Counted from the stretch's first letter, positions 1 to 7,811 are shown. The stretch is 13,288 bases of DNA from Bacteroidales bacterium (GCA_027451265.1 DAIDJT010000039.1:1-13288), one strand, 5' to 3'. Notes: generated from the sequence alone by a model not told the origin. Numbers and translations are program-made.

Positions 1-2
1 AT

Positions 3-3000
3 TTAAAATGTAACACTGGCACCAAACATAACCGTTCTGGGCAGCGGATAGAGACCCAGGTCAATTCCTGAAGCCCAGCTGTCCGGAGCATAACCGACAT
101 CCGGATCCATTCCGTCATACTTTGTAAACGTATACAGGTTATTTACGGAGGCGTAGACTGATGCTCCCTTAAACCAGCTGAGGTTTTTGAGGAGATTTCC
201 GAACCTGTACCCAACAACCAGGTTGCTGATTCTGACAAAATCTGCATCATGCATATAGATATCAGAAATCAGGTTTATGTTGCGGGTGGAGGCATATCCC
301 AGTCTCGGGATTCTGTCTGAGGTGCCTTCACCGTGCCAGCGACCGAATATCTGGGTGGTATAGTTCTGGGTGAAGTTGTCTGCAAATGACCTGTATGACT
401 GCATCACCTGCATTCCGAATTTACCTACAAGGGTGGCATTTGCATAAATGCCCTTGTACTCGGCATTGAGCTGGAGACCCATTTCAAAGTCAGGCAGCGG
501 GCTGCCAAGCATCACCTTGTCATCATCATTTATCAGGCCATCGTTATTCTGGTCGACAAATTTGACATCACCCGGTCTCTGATCCTCAAAATAGGGAAGG
601 CCTTCAGGAGTTACCCATGCATCAACATCATCCTGGTTCTGAAGGAGTCCGTCGGTCTCCAGGCCGTAGAAGAAGCCGATGGGGAAACCCACCTCAACCC
701 TTGAGACAGCAGCAGTACCCTGTGAAAGCACGTCACCTGTACCATTGATAATACCTTCAGCATTGGCAAGGCGGGTAACCACGTTTTTGTTCATTGTCCC
801 GCTGATAGAAGCGCCATAGATAAAATCTGATACCTGGCCCTTCCAGTTGATGTTGAACTCTATCCCGGAGTTCTTGATATCACCACCGTTGATATAAGGA
901 GCGCCTGCGCCTGCTGTACCAAGTATCGGAGCCAGAACAAGCCAGTCCCTGGTGATTTTGTTATAGTAGTCGAGTGACAGACCGAGGTTTGATTTGAAGA
1001 AACGGGCATCAACACCTATGTTAAGCTGTTCCGAAGTCTCCCATGTCACGTCCGGGTTGGGAACGTTTGCCGGTATTGCAGTAGGTGACGTCACGAGCTT
1101 GTCAGGGCCGAAATAATAACCCTGCGGGAGATAGGCGATGTTTGAGCTGTAGATGAAGTTATCGATGCTCTGGTTACCGTTCTGTCCCCAGCTGGCACGG
1201 AGTTTACCGAAGCTGATCCAGTCATTGTCTTTCATGAATTCTTCTTCGGTGAATATCCATCCGGCGGAAGCTGACGGGAAGAAGCCCCAGCGGTTTCCTT
1301 TGGCGAAGTTTGATGAGCCGTCAGCGCGGAAGACTGCATCAAAAATATATTTCTCCCTGAAGTTGTATGAAACGCGTCCGTAATAGGAGAGAAGACCACC
1401 ACCCTGGGCAGCCCAGTCATTGCCCCATGTGCTGATTCCGGCAAGTGACTCGGCATTGACGTTATCGAGGTAGGCGTAGTCAGGTTTGCCGAAAATCGAA
1501 TTTGTTTTGCTTCCTCCAAGATTTGAATTCAGAACGTTATCAAGGATTTCATTTCCGGCAAGGACACTGATCTTATGCTGACCAACCGAAAAATCATATG
1601 AGACTGTGTTTGTCAGGGTAAAGCTGATTCCCTGGTACATTGTCTGTTCAACCCTGTCATTGGCGTTGTTGTACTGTGCGGAAAGCTTGTATGTGGGAGC
1701 CCACAGCCTGTTGTTTCCAAACCAGGAGTTGATACCAAATGATGATCTTATTCTCAGGTTTTTGACAGGTTCAATGTTGATATATGCGTTACCTGCAAGT
1801 GTATTGCCTTTTCCCCACTGAAAGTATGACCTGTTGTAGAAGAGCATTGCCAGCGGGTTGGTCTGACCCAGGGAGATACCCTCAAGCGTGGGCGTAAAGC
1901 CATAAGGATCCGGAGACTTATCCCAGTATGCGGGAAGCAGCGGGTTCGTAACAAGGGCATTGTGCAGGTCATTCCAGTAAATGTTTCCGGTTCCCAGCCA
2001 TTTGTTGCGGGTGTTGTTAAATGTAAAGTTCTCACCAACGGTGATGATATCATGTTTGCTGTTCTTGATAAGCACCATTTCAGAGTTCAGGCGTGCGGTA
2101 AACCTTCTGAAACCGGCGTCGATCAGATCACCGCCGAGGATACCTGACTGATCAAAGTAAGATACACCGAAAGCATAGATTACATCTTTTGATGAACCGG
2201 TGACATTGAGTGAATGGCTTTGAACAGGGGCGTTCTTCATTGACATCTCATCAACCCAGTCGGTTCCTTCCCATCCTCCCTGCAGCTTTGCCCACACTTC
2301 TTCACCCAACTGTGTGCCGAGGTTTCCCGGGAAGGTTGAATTGATGTAGGAATTGTTTTTAAGAATTGATTCCCAGTCGTTTGGTGCAAGGCCGTCATTT
2401 GCGCGGCCTTCATCCATTATGAACATATACTCCTGTGCATTGAGTGCGGGAAGTTTCTTGTATATGTTCTGCATCCCGTAGTAATAATCATAGGTAATGA
2501 CAGGAGCTGATCCTTTTTCACCCTTTTTAGTGGTTACAAGGATAACGCCGTTTGCGGCCCTTGATCCGTAGATGGCAGATGAGGCTGCATCCTTGAGGAC
2601 ATCTATCGATTCAATGTCAGATGCGTTAAGGTAGTCAATGTTTCCTACAGATACGCCGTCAACGATGTACAGTGGAGCGGAGTTGCCAATGGTACCGAGG
2701 CCTCTGATTGTTGCCTTTGTACCGGCACCCGGGGCACCGCTGTTCCTGGTGACGCTGATACCGGTGGCAATACCCTGGAGGGCTTCCATTGCCGTTGAGG
2801 TATTAAGTTCAGCAATCTGGTCACCTTTTACGTTCAGGTTTGCACCGGTAACAAGTGCCTTTTTCTGAACACCATATCCGATGACCACAATTTCGTCCAG
2901 GTCAGTTGGCGCATCAGCCATTGTCACGTTGACGGTGGCAGAGGTAACAGTCACCTCAACCGGAGTCATGCCGATAAAGGTAAATTTCAGTGTTGATCCC

Positions 3001-3194
3001 ATCCTTGTCTGGATGGAGTAGGTTCCGTCAGCATCCGAGAGTACACCGGTGCTGGTTCCGGTAACCATGATAGTCACTCCGGGCAGAGGGCTCCCATCGG
3101 TCTGGTAGGTTACGCGTCCTTTCACCGTAACCTCTTGAGCAACCATAACCTGGGCGACCAGTGCTAGGACTAGTAGCAATACAGTTTTTTTCAT
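3..3194 (-). CDS. SusC/RagA-family TonB-dependent outer membrane transporter
   Basis: Outer membrane beta-barrel that imports oligosaccharides or other large nutrients with energy from TonB; it normally pairs with a SusD-type surface lipoprotein. The 1063-residue protein is full length for the family. Residues 1-19 form a signal peptide (MKK, hydrophobic run, cleavage near VA-QE). A carboxypeptidase-regulatory-like domain covers about 22-98. A TonB-box-like stretch, DEIVVIGYG, lies at 100-108. The plug domain covers about 108-225, with the SusC signatures ATIRGLGTIG (161-170), LYIVDGV (175-181), and SIDVLKDAASSAIYGSRAANG (about 196-216). The rest is the barrel, ending in a terminal Phe (SVTF) as expected for assembly by BAM. 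The stop lies at positions 3-5, so the expected SusD gene would be just beyond the left edge. The substrate cannot be read from the sequence. No STN or FecR-interacting N-terminal domain is visible. The 142 bp upstream hold repeats described separately. Confidence 0.96.
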   Translation of the reverse strand: MKKTVLLLVLALVAQVMVAQEVTVKGRVTYQTDGSPLPGVTIMVTGTSTGVLSDADGTYSIQTRMGSTLKFTFIGMTPVEVTVTSATVNVTMADAPTDLDEIVVIGYGVQKKALVTGANLNVKGDQIAELNTSTAMEALQGIATGISVTRNSGAPGAGTKATIRGLGTIGNSAPLYIVDGVSVGNIDYLNASDIESIDVLKDAASSAIYGSRAANGVILVTTKKGEKGSAPVITYDYYYGMQNIYKKLPALNAQEYMFIMDEGRANDGLAPNDWESILKNNSYINSTFPGNLGTQLGEEVWAKLQGGWEGTDWVDEMSMKNAPVQSHSLNVTGSSKDVIYAFGVSYFDQSGILGGDLIDAGFRRFTARLNSEMVLIKNSKHDIITVGENFTFNNTRNKWLGTGNIYWNDLHNALVTNPLLPAYWDKSPDPYGFTPTLEGISLGQTNPLAMLFYNRSYFQWGKGNTLAGNAYINIEPVKNLRIRSSFGINSWFGNNRLWAPTYKLSAQYNNANDRVEQTMYQGISFTLTNTVSYDFSVGQHKISVLAGNEILDNVLNSNLGGSKTNSIFGKPDYAYLDNVNAESLAGISTWGNDWAAQGGGLLSYYGRVSYNFREKYIFDAVFRADGSSNFAKGNRWGFFPSASAGWIFTEEEFMKDNDWISFGKLRASWGQNGNQSIDNFIYSSNIAYLPQGYYFGPDKLVTSPTAIPANVPNPDVTWETSEQLNIGVDARFFKSNLGLSLDYYNKITRDWLVLAPILGTAGAGAPYINGGDIKNSGIEFNINWKGQVSDFIYGASISGTMNKNVVTRLANAEGIINGTGDVLSQGTAAVSRVEVGFPIGFFYGLETDGLLQNQDDVDAWVTPEGLPYFEDQRPGDVKFVDQNNDGLINDDDKVMLGSPLPDFEMGLQLNAEYKGIYANATLVGKFGMQVMQSYRSFADNFTQNYTTQIFGRWHGEGTSDRIPRLGYASTRNINLISDIYMHDADFVRISNLVVGYRFGNLLKNLSWFKGASVYASVNNLYTFTKYDGMDPDVGYAPDSWASGIDLGLYPLPRTVMFGASVTF

Positions 3195-3200
3195 AAAATC

Positions 3201-3243
3201 AGGTTTTAATAGGTTAAAATGAATAAATCAGGTTGATAAGGTT
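3201..3243 (-). promoter_or_regulatory. Four AACCT direct repeats upstream of the SusC gene
   Basis: On the minus strand the pentamer AACCT occurs at 3243-3239, 3234-3230, 3215-3211 and 3205-3201, just ahead of the SusC start at 3194. The starts are 9, 19 and 10 bases apart, close to whole helical turns, so all copies would face one side of the DNA. Two of the copies extend to AACCTGATT (3234-3226 and 3205-3197), exactly 29 bases apart. Phased direct repeats suit a regulator binding site, or could be part of the leader. No TAnnTTTG promoter match was seen in this gap. The regulatory role is inferred. Confidence 0.35.
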
Positions 3244-3304
3244 TCAATATCCTAAGATAATATAAATGGAATTCAATATCAGGCAGGTCAATAAATGTTT
3301 CCCG

Positions 3305-3318
3305 GTGATAAATATCAC
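3305..3318. promoter_or_regulatory. CRP-like dyad GTGATAAATATCAC in the gap upstream of the SusC gene
   Basis: This perfect dyad, with arms GTGATA and TATCAC around AA, has the GTGA-N6-TCAC core of sites bound by CRP/FNR-superfamily regulators; the outer bases of the E. coli consensus (T and A) are not matched. It begins 111 bp upstream of the SusC start, in the gap after the stop of the GNAT-fold gene. It could be an activator site for catabolite control of the transporter. It could instead be a small hairpin at the 3' end of the upstream transcript, although it has no T-tract and a two-base loop. Confidence 0.35.
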
Positions 3319-3336
3319 TATTCCCGGCGGGGTCCG

Positions 3337-4458
3337 CTAAAGATCTTTCTGGTAAATCCTGAATTTCTTGACCACTTTGCAGCCGATGCGTTCGTATTCG
3401 CCTCTCATCCTCAGGTTATCTTCAAGAACGAGGTGGCTGTCAATGGTTTCCATCCTGCTGTTAATGGCATCCTGGAGTATCTTTACGCCCATGAGCACAT
3501 CGAGGCCCTTGCCCCTGAACTCTTTTTTGACTCCGCCGAGCATCATGATCAGCTTGCGTGAACGTTTTGATTCCCGGAGAACCTTAAAAATGCCGAATGG
3601 CAGAAGCCGGCCCCTGCAGGCTTTGATGCCGGCGCTCAGGTCCGGCATTCCGATGGCGAAGCCTATAGCTTCTCCGTTCTTCATGACCGCCTTGATGAAC
3701 TTAGGGTCAAGGATGAGCAGATAGCGTGCTGCGAAATCCTTCTTTTCCTTATCATTCAGGGGGACAAACCCGTATATCTCGGCAAAGGTGTCATTCATCA
3801 GCTCAAGGATGGGAATGATATAGGGTTTCAGGTGCTTTTTTCTTGTGAATTCAATTATATCGAACTCCCCGTTTTTGGTAATCCTGTCAAGCACCCGTTC
3901 ATACACGACAGGGAACTCTCCGGGTATTTCTCCAAGATAGTTTACAAGATCGATCTTCTTGGTATAGCCTTCACTTTCAACAAGCTCTGGCATATATGAC
4001 GAATTAGTGGCGCTTGTGATGAACTGCGGGTAATCAAATCCCTCTATCTGGAAACCCTGGGGATCTTTGTCTGAAAAGCCAAGGGGACCTACCAGTTTGC
4101 TCATCCCGTTCTGCCTGGCCCAGTCCTCTATCCTGCTGATGAGCGCATGGAATACCTCCGGGTCATTGTAACACTCCATGAAACAGAACCGGCCGTGGTT
4201 TTCGTGATTGATTTCGTTGTACCTGCGGTTGATGATCCCCATTATCCTTCCCACCGGCTTACTGTTCCTGTAAGCAGTCAGAAGGAGGGCATCAGCATAC
4301 CCGTAAGATTTGTTTTTCTTCTTGTTATAGAGCTCCCATTCGTCCATATAGATCGGTGGAAGCCATTCGGGTTCGTTCCTGTGAACCTTTTCAGGCAGAT
4401 AGATGAAATCACGGAGGTCATTTCGCGTGATTACCTCTTTGACGGTAATTTCTTCCAT
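3337..4458 (-). CDS. Double-GNAT-fold acyltransferase, YghO/bacterial ceramide synthase-like
   Basis: Probable cytoplasmic N-acyltransferase. From memory this 373-residue protein resembles a widespread Bacteroidota family related to E. coli YghO and the bacterial ceramide synthase, which attaches an acyl chain to a sphinganine-type amine; no search confirmed this. Family-like stretches include FIYLPEKVHRNEPEWLPP (18-35), KPVGRIMGIINRRYNE (67-82), VGPLGFSDKDPQGFQIEGF (123-141) and the acyl-CoA-binding-like GGVKKEFRGKGLDVLM (308-323), followed by LVLEDN (343-348). The layout suggests two tandem GNAT folds, the C-terminal one keeping the RGKG loop (315-318). An ATG at 4557 would overlap the upstream gene and add 33 residues absent from family-like proteins, so the start at 4458 was chosen; it leaves a 31-bp gap. 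No signal peptide or membrane segment is visible. The neighbouring CDP-alcohol transferase and acyltransferase support a lipid role. It could be another amine acyl- or acetyltransferase. Confidence 0.75.
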   Translation of the reverse strand: MEEITVKEVITRNDLRDFIYLPEKVHRNEPEWLPPIYMDEWELYNKKKNKSYGYADALLLTAYRNSKPVGRIMGIINRRYNEINHENHGRFCFMECYNDPEVFHALISRIEDWARQNGMSKLVGPLGFSDKDPQGFQIEGFDYPQFITSATNSSYMPELVESEGYTKKIDLVNYLGEIPGEFPVVYERVLDRITKNGEFDIIEFTRKKHLKPYIIPILELMNDTFAEIYGFVPLNDKEKKDFAARYLLILDPKFIKAVMKNGEAIGFAIGMPDLSAGIKACRGRLLPFGIFKVLRESKRSRKLIMMLGGVKKEFRGKGLDVLMGVKILQDAINSRMETIDSHLVLEDNLRMRGEYERIGCKVVKKFRIYQKDL

Positions 4459-4489
4459 GGTAATCAGGTTGGGTTGCGGTAAAGATAGT

Positions 4490-5206
4490 TTAAGTTTTCT
4501 CTTTGAGTCCATTTTTGTCAATATCATCAGCAACCCTGAGCAATCGTTTGGTATCAAGGATATTGACAGAAAAGAGCGCTATAACTAAAACAAATGCGGA
4601 GTATACAAGTGATCCGGGAAGAAGCACTTCGGCAATCATTATCAGTCCGACAGTGATCCTGACTTCCGTCGGGCCCATTTTCCCTGAATCGATAGAATAC
4701 TTGCCAGTGATATTCAATCTTATGAGTGCAATTATCATTTCCCAGCCGTAAAGCACGACAAATCCGTATCCCAGCAGTTTCCATGTTCCTTCGGCATAGA
4801 AAATATAACCCAATCCTATCAGGATGATGCTTATCCAGTCTATTGTGATATCAAGGGTGAAGCCGTATTTTCTTCTTGGTTTGTTACGGTAATAAGCCAG
4901 TCTTCCGTCAAGGGAATCACCGAACCAGCTTATGGCAAAGCCGACAAGTCCAAGCAGCAGGAAACTCCTGCTGAAGTATGAAGCCAGGATGAAACTGGCA
5001 CATACTATGATATTTCCGAAGAACCCTATGCCGGTCAGCATGTTTGAGGTGATGAATGACGGGATCTTTTGTACCAGCCATGAGATTGCCATCTCTTCCT
5101 GCTTCTTAAGGAGGTTGGTACGGGTCCGGTCACTGAAGACATTCCTGAGAACCTCTCCGTTAAAAAGTGACTTCAGATTATTTTTCTGAGGGGAATTCTC
5201 TGTCAT
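4490..5206 (-). CDS. CDP-alcohol phosphatidyltransferase family membrane enzyme
   Basis: Integral membrane enzyme that displaces CMP from a CDP-activated lipid or alcohol to form a phosphodiester-linked headgroup. The 238-residue protein carries the family motif at 97-123: D97-x2-D100-G101-x2-A104, then G115-x3-D119-x3-D123, so all four metal- and CDP-binding aspartates are present. The usual Arg after the Ala is Tyr105, and nine residues separate it from G115, the longer of the spacings I recall for the family. A later KMGPTEVRI (176-184) is also typical. Hydrophobic segments lie at about 56-76, 80-96, 123-137, 143-162, 184-198 and 199-215. The acceptor (inositol phosphate, glycerol phosphate or other) cannot be told. 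It starts 21 bp after the acyltransferase and ends 31 bp before the GNAT-fold gene, so one operon is likely. An AGAGGA lies 14 bases before the start. Confidence 0.88.
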   Translation of the reverse strand: MTENSPQKNNLKSLFNGEVLRNVFSDRTRTNLLKKQEEMAISWLVQKIPSFITSNMLTGIGFFGNIIVCASFILASYFSRSFLLLGLVGFAISWFGDSLDGRLAYYRNKPRRKYGFTLDITIDWISIILIGLGYIFYAEGTWKLLGYGFVVLYGWEMIIALIRLNITGKYSIDSGKMGPTEVRITVGLIMIAEVLLPGSLVYSAFVLVIALFSVNILDTKRLLRVADDIDKNGLKEKT

Positions 5207-5227
5207 GGCAGCAATTTGTCCTCTAAG

Positions 5228-6076
5228 TTATATTAATTTACCAGGAACGAATTCTTCGGGCACAGGCATTTCATATACTTTTTTTCTGAGGTAATCACCC
5301 AGGGAGAGCGGGTCAGGAAAGGCTGACTGTTCTTCAGGGCTTATCAATTCGCCGATCCCGATTCTTTGTTCGCGGTCTCTTTTGTTAAAGACCTCTGACG
5401 GCAGTCTCAGGAGCCTTATCCGCCAGTTGATAAGTCCAAGGAAATAAAAGTATAAGGAGTTTTTGTCAAAAAACCGGATTGGCAGAACCGGAACCTTTAC
5501 CGAATGGATCAGGTGCAGTATGCTCTCCTGCCAGGGGCGGTCCCTTACCTTCATATCCCTGAGGCTGAAGTCGGAGACAGCACCCGACGGAAAAAATCCG
5601 AGCGGGTGCCCTGCACCCAGGTGGCTGATAGCTTCCCTGATGCCCCTGATACTTGCCGCCTTGATCGCGGTCTTTTTATTGCCTGTGGGTACAACGGGAA
5701 TAAAATTGCCGTCAAGGGTTTTTATCAGGGAAAGGATCCTGTTGACTATAAACTTGTAGTCGGGTCTTAACCTTGCCATCATGTCAATTGTCATTATACC
5801 GTCGAGCCCTCCGTACGGATGGTTTGAGACGGTGATAAAAGCCCCCCCGGGCAGTTCCTTCAGTCTTCCGGCGTTGCCCACAGTGTAGCTGACTCCCAGG
5901 TCATCGAGTAGTCTGGTGGTGAATTCAGGTCCGCTCCAGGCTCCGGAATTGTCATATACCCTGTTGATCTTGTCAATTGCCAGGAAGCGGATCATCAATT
6001 CCGCAAAACGCTGGCCGTAAGCTCCCCTGAACAGAAAAGACAACGGTTCTAAATCCTTTGGACCGATTACTCTCAT
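5228..6076 (-). CDS. Lysophospholipid acyltransferase (LPLAT/PlsC-like, OlsA/GlsA-type)
   Basis: Membrane-associated O-acyltransferase that moves an acyl chain to a lysolipid hydroxyl. The 282-residue protein contains the catalytic stretch SNHPYGGLDG (84-93). His86 and Asp92 are separated by five residues, rather than the four of the common HX4D motif, which resembles the NHPFGGLDG form I recall from haemolysin-like acyltransferases. FIPVVPTG (125-132) and FFPSG (161-165) correspond to the later family motifs, with Ser in place of the usual Glu in FPEG. The reading frame is open up to an ATG at 6238, but that would overlap the divergent hexosaminidase start. The start at 6076 (MRVIGPKDLEP) fits the N-terminus of similar proteins better. 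It is the first gene of the lipid operon. The product could be phosphatidate, a glycine- or ornithine-type aminolipid, or a related lipid. Confidence 0.85.
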   Translation of the reverse strand: MRVIGPKDLEPLSFLFRGAYGQRFAELMIRFLAIDKINRVYDNSGAWSGPEFTTRLLDDLGVSYTVGNAGRLKELPGGAFITVSNHPYGGLDGIMTIDMMARLRPDYKFIVNRILSLIKTLDGNFIPVVPTGNKKTAIKAASIRGIREAISHLGAGHPLGFFPSGAVSDFSLRDMKVRDRPWQESILHLIHSVKVPVLPIRFFDKNSLYFYFLGLINWRIRLLRLPSEVFNKRDREQRIGIGELISPEEQSAFPDPLSLGDYLRKKVYEMPVPEEFVPGKLI

Positions 6077-6087
6077 AGCATAAAACC

Positions 6088-6095
6088 CAAATTTA
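6088..6095 (-). promoter_or_regulatory. Candidate -7 promoter element for the lipid operon
   Basis: On the minus strand TAAATTTG (6095 to 6088) matches the Bacteroidota -7 consensus TAnnTTTG exactly. It lies 11 bases before the chosen acyltransferase start, so the leader would be only a few bases. No clear TTTG -33 element is present at the usual distance, which lowers confidence. Confidence 0.3.
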
Positions 6096-6184
6096 CGAAT
6101 TAAAAGATTATCATACCATGCGGGTTTGTACGGGGCCGGGTAAGAGTGATGAGAAATGAGATGGAATTCATGTTTGAAAAACAA

Positions 6185-6192
6185 TATATTTG
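6185..6192 (+). promoter_or_regulatory. Candidate -7 promoter element for the hexosaminidase gene
   Basis: TATATTTG matches the Bacteroidota -7 consensus TAnnTTTG exactly, 44 bases before the GH20 start at 6237, which would give a leader of roughly 38 bases. It sits in the 160-bp divergent gap between the lipid operon and the GH20 gene. A TTTG at 6173-6176 is too close to serve as the -33 element. Confidence 0.35.
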
Positions 6193-6236
6193 GGGCCGTG
6201 TTTCGCCAAATGTGGAACATCAGTAAAACGAAGTCC

Positions 6237-7811
6237 ATGAAGAAGCTTTACCTGATCATGACCGCAATTACGGTGGCGTTGATGTCCTGTCAGCCTGCCG
6301 GCACCAAAGGGCAGACAGACCTGACCGGGAACAACATAATCCCAAGGCCCAGGTCCGTGGTTTCAACAGGCGGGTCATTCGTGCTGACGGGCAGGAGTGA
6401 TATTTTTGTGATGCCGGGGAGCCCGGAGGAGGTAGCCGTAACAGGCAGCTTCCTGGCTGGCAAACTGAATCCGTCAACCGGTCTCGGTCTTGAGGTGATC
6501 ACTGACGGCAGCAAACCGGGCAAGGGAGACATTCTCCTTGCAATCGGGGAAGCCGGTTCAGGGCTGGGTGATGAGGGTTATGAGCTTGTTATTACTGAAA
6601 AGGTGCTGACGCTTACTGCGGAAAAGCCTGCCGGGCTCTTCCGTGGCATCCAGACCATCCGGCAGCTGCTTCCTCCTGGAATTGAGGCGGACACCATTCA
6701 GCCGGGGCCATGGGCCATACCCACGGGTACCATACGTGATTGGCCTGAGTACGGGCATCGCGGTGAGATGCTTGATGTTTCACGTCATTTCTTTGGACCG
6801 GAGGATGTAAAAAGGTTCATTGATCACCTGGCACTTTATAAAATGAATGTTTTGCACCTGCATCTCTCTGATGACCAGGGGTGGAGAATAGAGATCAAAT
6901 CATGGCCCAACCTGACCGCCCATGGCGGGAAAACCGAAGTGGGCGGCGGCGAAGGCGGATACTTCACACAGGAAGAATATTCAGATATTGTCAGGTACGC
7001 CGGTGAGCGATACATTACAATCATACCTGAGATAGACATGCCCAGCCATACAAATGCAGCGCTCTCATCCTATGCGGAGCTCAACATTGGCGGGAAGGCT
7101 ACTGAGCCCTATACGGGAACAGATGTCGGTTTCAGCACGCTTGACACCCGTTCTGAAACCACCTATAAGTTTATAGACGATGTTGTCCGCGAAATAGCGG
7201 CTCTTACACCGGGGCAATACTTTCATATCGGAGGAGATGAGTCTCATTCCACCAAAATCGATGATTACATCTACTTTGTAAACAGGGTGCAGGATATTGT
7301 CCTGTCACACGGCAAGAGTGTGACAGGATGGGACGAGATTGCAAATGCAACTCTTAGGCCCGGAGCAGTGGTTCAGTACTGGGCGAAAGCCGGAAACGCG
7401 GTGAAGGGTGTTAACCAGGGAGCGAAAGTACTGATGTCACCATGCAAGTATGCTTATACTGACATGAAGTATGATTCCACAACCGTCCTGGGATTAAGCT
7501 GGGCTGCTTACATTGAGGTGGATGATGCCTACAACTGGGACCCCGCCACGCTTGTACCCGAAATCAGCAAAGAAAATATAGTCGGGGTGCAGGCACCGTT
7601 GTGGGCAGAGACTATCGAAACCTTCAAAGATGCGGAATACCTTATATTCCCGCGTCTTCCCGGATATGCAGAGATAGGCTGGACTCCTTCTGACATGCGT
7701 TCATGGGATGAATACCGTGTACGCCTGGCCGCACACGGGAAGCGGATGGAAATGCTGGGTATTGGATTTTATCGTTCTCCGCTGGTTGAGTGGGCTCAGC
7801 CAGGAAGGTAA
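6237..7811 (+). CDS. GH20 beta-N-acetylhexosaminidase, lipoprotein
   Basis: Exo-glycosidase that removes terminal beta-linked GlcNAc or GalNAc from glycans, chitin fragments or peptidoglycan pieces. The 524-residue protein starts with a lipoprotein signal (MKKLYLIMTAITVALMSC, lipid Cys18); no strongly acidic surface-export signal follows the Cys. A GH20b-like N-terminal domain spans about 30-165 and the catalytic barrel about 170-510. The catalytic pair is Asp334-Glu335 in HIGGDES. Residues that appear to match the known active site of the Streptomyces plicatus enzyme are Arg175, His271, Trp365, Trp382, Tyr407, Asp409, Trp456 and Glu458, so the enzyme should be active by substrate-assisted catalysis. 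An upstream ATG at 6156 is possible, but the lipoprotein signal fixes the start at 6237. Fifty bp separate it from the sodium-pump gene. The glycan source is unknown. Confidence 0.95.
   Translation: MKKLYLIMTAITVALMSCQPAGTKGQTDLTGNNIIPRPRSVVSTGGSFVLTGRSDIFVMPGSPEEVAVTGSFLAGKLNPSTGLGLEVITDGSKPGKGDILLAIGEAGSGLGDEGYELVITEKVLTLTAEKPAGLFRGIQTIRQLLPPGIEADTIQPGPWAIPTGTIRDWPEYGHRGEMLDVSRHFFGPEDVKRFIDHLALYKMNVLHLHLSDDQGWRIEIKSWPNLTAHGGKTEVGGGEGGYFTQEEYSDIVRYAGERYITIIPEIDMPSHTNAALSSYAELNIGGKATEPYTGTDVGFSTLDTRSETTYKFIDDVVREIAALTPGQYFHIGGDESHSTKIDDYIYFVNRVQDIVLSHGKSVTGWDEIANATLRPGAVVQYWAKAGNAVKGVNQGAKVLMSPCKYAYTDMKYDSTTVLGLSWAAYIEVDDAYNWDPATLVPEISKENIVGVQAPLWAETIETFKDAEYLIFPRLPGYAEIGWTPSDMRSWDEYRVRLAAHGKRMEMLGIGFYRSPLVEWAQPGR

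Noticed and set aside
4459..4557. Upstream start for the GNAT-fold protein at 4557
   Set aside because: It overlaps the end of the CDP-alcohol transferase gene and adds a stretch that does not match the expected N-terminus; ATG at 4458 is better.
3..6076. A single polysaccharide utilisation operon covering the lipid genes and the SusC gene
   Set aside because: The 142-bp gap with its own repeats, and the lack of glycosidase, SusD or regulator genes among the lipid genes, argue that the SusC gene is a separate unit.
6156..6236. Upstream start for the hexosaminidase at 6156
   Set aside because: It would bury the lipoprotein signal peptide behind 27 polar residues; the start at 6237 gives a clean signal and lipid Cys18.
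6077..6238. N-terminal extension of the acyltransferase from an ATG at 6238
   Set aside because: It would overlap the divergent hexosaminidase start, and its 54 extra residues do not look like the family's N-terminus; the start at 6076 does.
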